Assembly (NCBI GenBank): GCA_029987025.1
Contig: DALTWQ010000028.1
Location: 1 to 14,260 of the forward strand
Length of the DNA: 14,260 nucleotides
From: Methanocorpusculum sp.
Lineage (GTDB): Archaea; Halobacteriota; Methanomicrobia; Methanomicrobiales; Methanocorpusculaceae
Direction: 5' to 3'
Shown here piece after piece: positions 13,994 to 14,260 of the stretch (its first letter is position 1; each line of letters begins with the position of its first letter). The notes beneath the pieces are model-generated. The model was not told the origin of the DNA, searched no databases, and saw only the letters and a list, made by a program, of their open reading frames with translations. Made by a program: the position numbers and the translations under genes.

Positions 13994-14007
13994 AATCCTA
14001 TAGGATT
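13994..14007 (-). promoter_or_regulatory. 14-base palindrome with TATA core before thpR operon
   Basis: AATCCTATAGGATT is perfectly self-complementary. Its centre is about 28 bases before the thpR GTG, where the TATA box should be, and on the minus strand it is preceded by GCAAAA, a plausible BRE. It may be simply the promoter, or an operator overlapping it. No second copy was noticed in the window. Confidence 0.4.
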
Positions 14008-14063
14008 TTTGCGGAAGATGAAATGATAAAAACAATCAAAAAAGAAATAACATCCAAAACAGA

Positions 14064-14082
14064 AAAGGGGTAAAACCCCTTT
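14064..14082 (-). terminator. Hairpin terminator after the mtrH-like gene
   Basis: AAAGGGG (14064-14070) and CCCCTTT (14076-14082) form a 7-bp stem with a 5-base loop, about 30 bases past the mtrH-like stop. On the minus strand the stem ends in TTT and is followed by T-rich sequence (CTGTTTTGG, then CTTTTTTG around 14036-14044). It should close the transcript before the thpR promoter. Confidence 0.65.
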
Positions 14083-14111
14083 CTGCAGTAATTAATACTC
14101 CATTCTTAAGT

Positions 14112-14260
14112 TTAGATAAGCTTGTCAATCGGACCGTCGGTAACTCCCGGAGTTCCGCCGAAGTCCTTGAATGCTTCTGCTAAGACAATATCACAGAATG
14201 CGGATGCAGTTGCTGCGCCTTCCATGTTCTCAATCGGACCGTACATGATAAGGTCTGCAC
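14112..14260 (-). CDS. mtrH: Probable tetrahydromethanopterin S-methyltransferase subunit H, C-terminal end (partial)
   Basis: Only the last 48 residues lie in the window; the 5' part is beyond the right edge. The segment starts ADLIMYGPIENMEGA and ends TPGVTDGPIDKLI. The motif D-x-x-x-YGPIE, then a small-residue helix with an Asp, then a final P-I-x-x-L, fits my recollection of the MtrH C-terminus. MtrH transfers the methyl group from methyl-tetrahydromethanopterin (or sarcinapterin) to the corrinoid carried by MtrA, before the Na+-translocating methyl transfer to coenzyme M. MtrH is commonly the last gene of the mtr operon, which agrees with a strong hairpin terminator directly downstream. 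Another MtrH-like methyltransferase is possible, since only the tail is visible. Confidence 0.65.
   Translation of the reverse strand, partial: ADLIMYGPIENMEGAATASAFCDIVLAEAFKDFGGTPGVTDGPIDKLI

Noticed and set aside
1..14260. CRISPR arrays, insertion sequences, phage genes or defence systems
   Set aside because: No regularly spaced repeats, transposase or nuclease-effector genes, or long terminal inverted repeats were seen; the genes are core metabolic and information-processing functions.

Overview
The window looks like core chromosome of a methanogenic euryarchaeon, most probably a Methanomicrobiales relative (Methanocorpusculum-like; this is inference, not a database result). The archaeal signs are a CDP-archaeol synthase (CarS), an archaeal class I CCA-adding enzyme, a SUI1/aIF1-type initiation factor, SecF-SecD in archaeal order, a UPF0305/DUF2115 protein, an archaeal-type ThiI, a RimK-like ATP-grasp ligase of the MptN/CofF kind and, at the right edge, the C-terminus of what looks like methyltransferase subunit MtrH. 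No IS element, phage gene, CRISPR array, tRNA or rRNA is visible, and there is no gene-free stretch longer than about 140 bases.

Layout from left to right. (1) Minus strand: secF then secD, overlapping by 4 bases; secD runs off the left edge. (2) A small zinc-ribbon-like gene (minus) and uvrC (plus) diverge from one short shared promoter region. (3) A SUI1-family gene and a DUF2115 gene (both minus) follow, with carS (plus) diverging from DUF2115. (4) Minus strand: an ATP-grasp ligase, then a sugar-phosphate nucleotidylyltransferase. (5) serA (plus) diverges from the ligase. (6) Minus strand: a tight four-gene operon, thpR - cca - larE-like - thiI, with 4-, 4- and 19-base overlaps. (7) The mtrH-like end, closed by a hairpin terminator.

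The most coherent functional unit is the operon in (6). It holds an RNA 2',3'-cyclic phosphodiesterase, the CCA-adding enzyme and two neighbouring PP-loop sulfurtransferases that share a CxxC plus third Cys signature, which suggests a tRNA maturation and thiolation module. Elsewhere the genes serve protein export (SecDF), excision repair (UvrC), translation initiation (SUI1), ether lipid synthesis (CarS), cofactor glutamylation, glycan precursor synthesis, serine synthesis and methanogenesis.

Regulatory signals are unusually readable. Several first genes have a TATA-like box centred about 28-33 bases before the best start codon, which is what leaderless or near-leaderless archaeal mRNAs show. 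This spacing supports shorter starts than the longest open frames for secF, the DUF2115 gene and serA. By contrast thiI, inside an operon, has a perfect GGAGG ribosome-binding site. Hairpins followed by T-rich tracts close most transcription units. I see no clear previously undescribed system; the findings are modest, and the best is the pair of coupled Fe-S-type sulfurtransferases in the tRNA operon.
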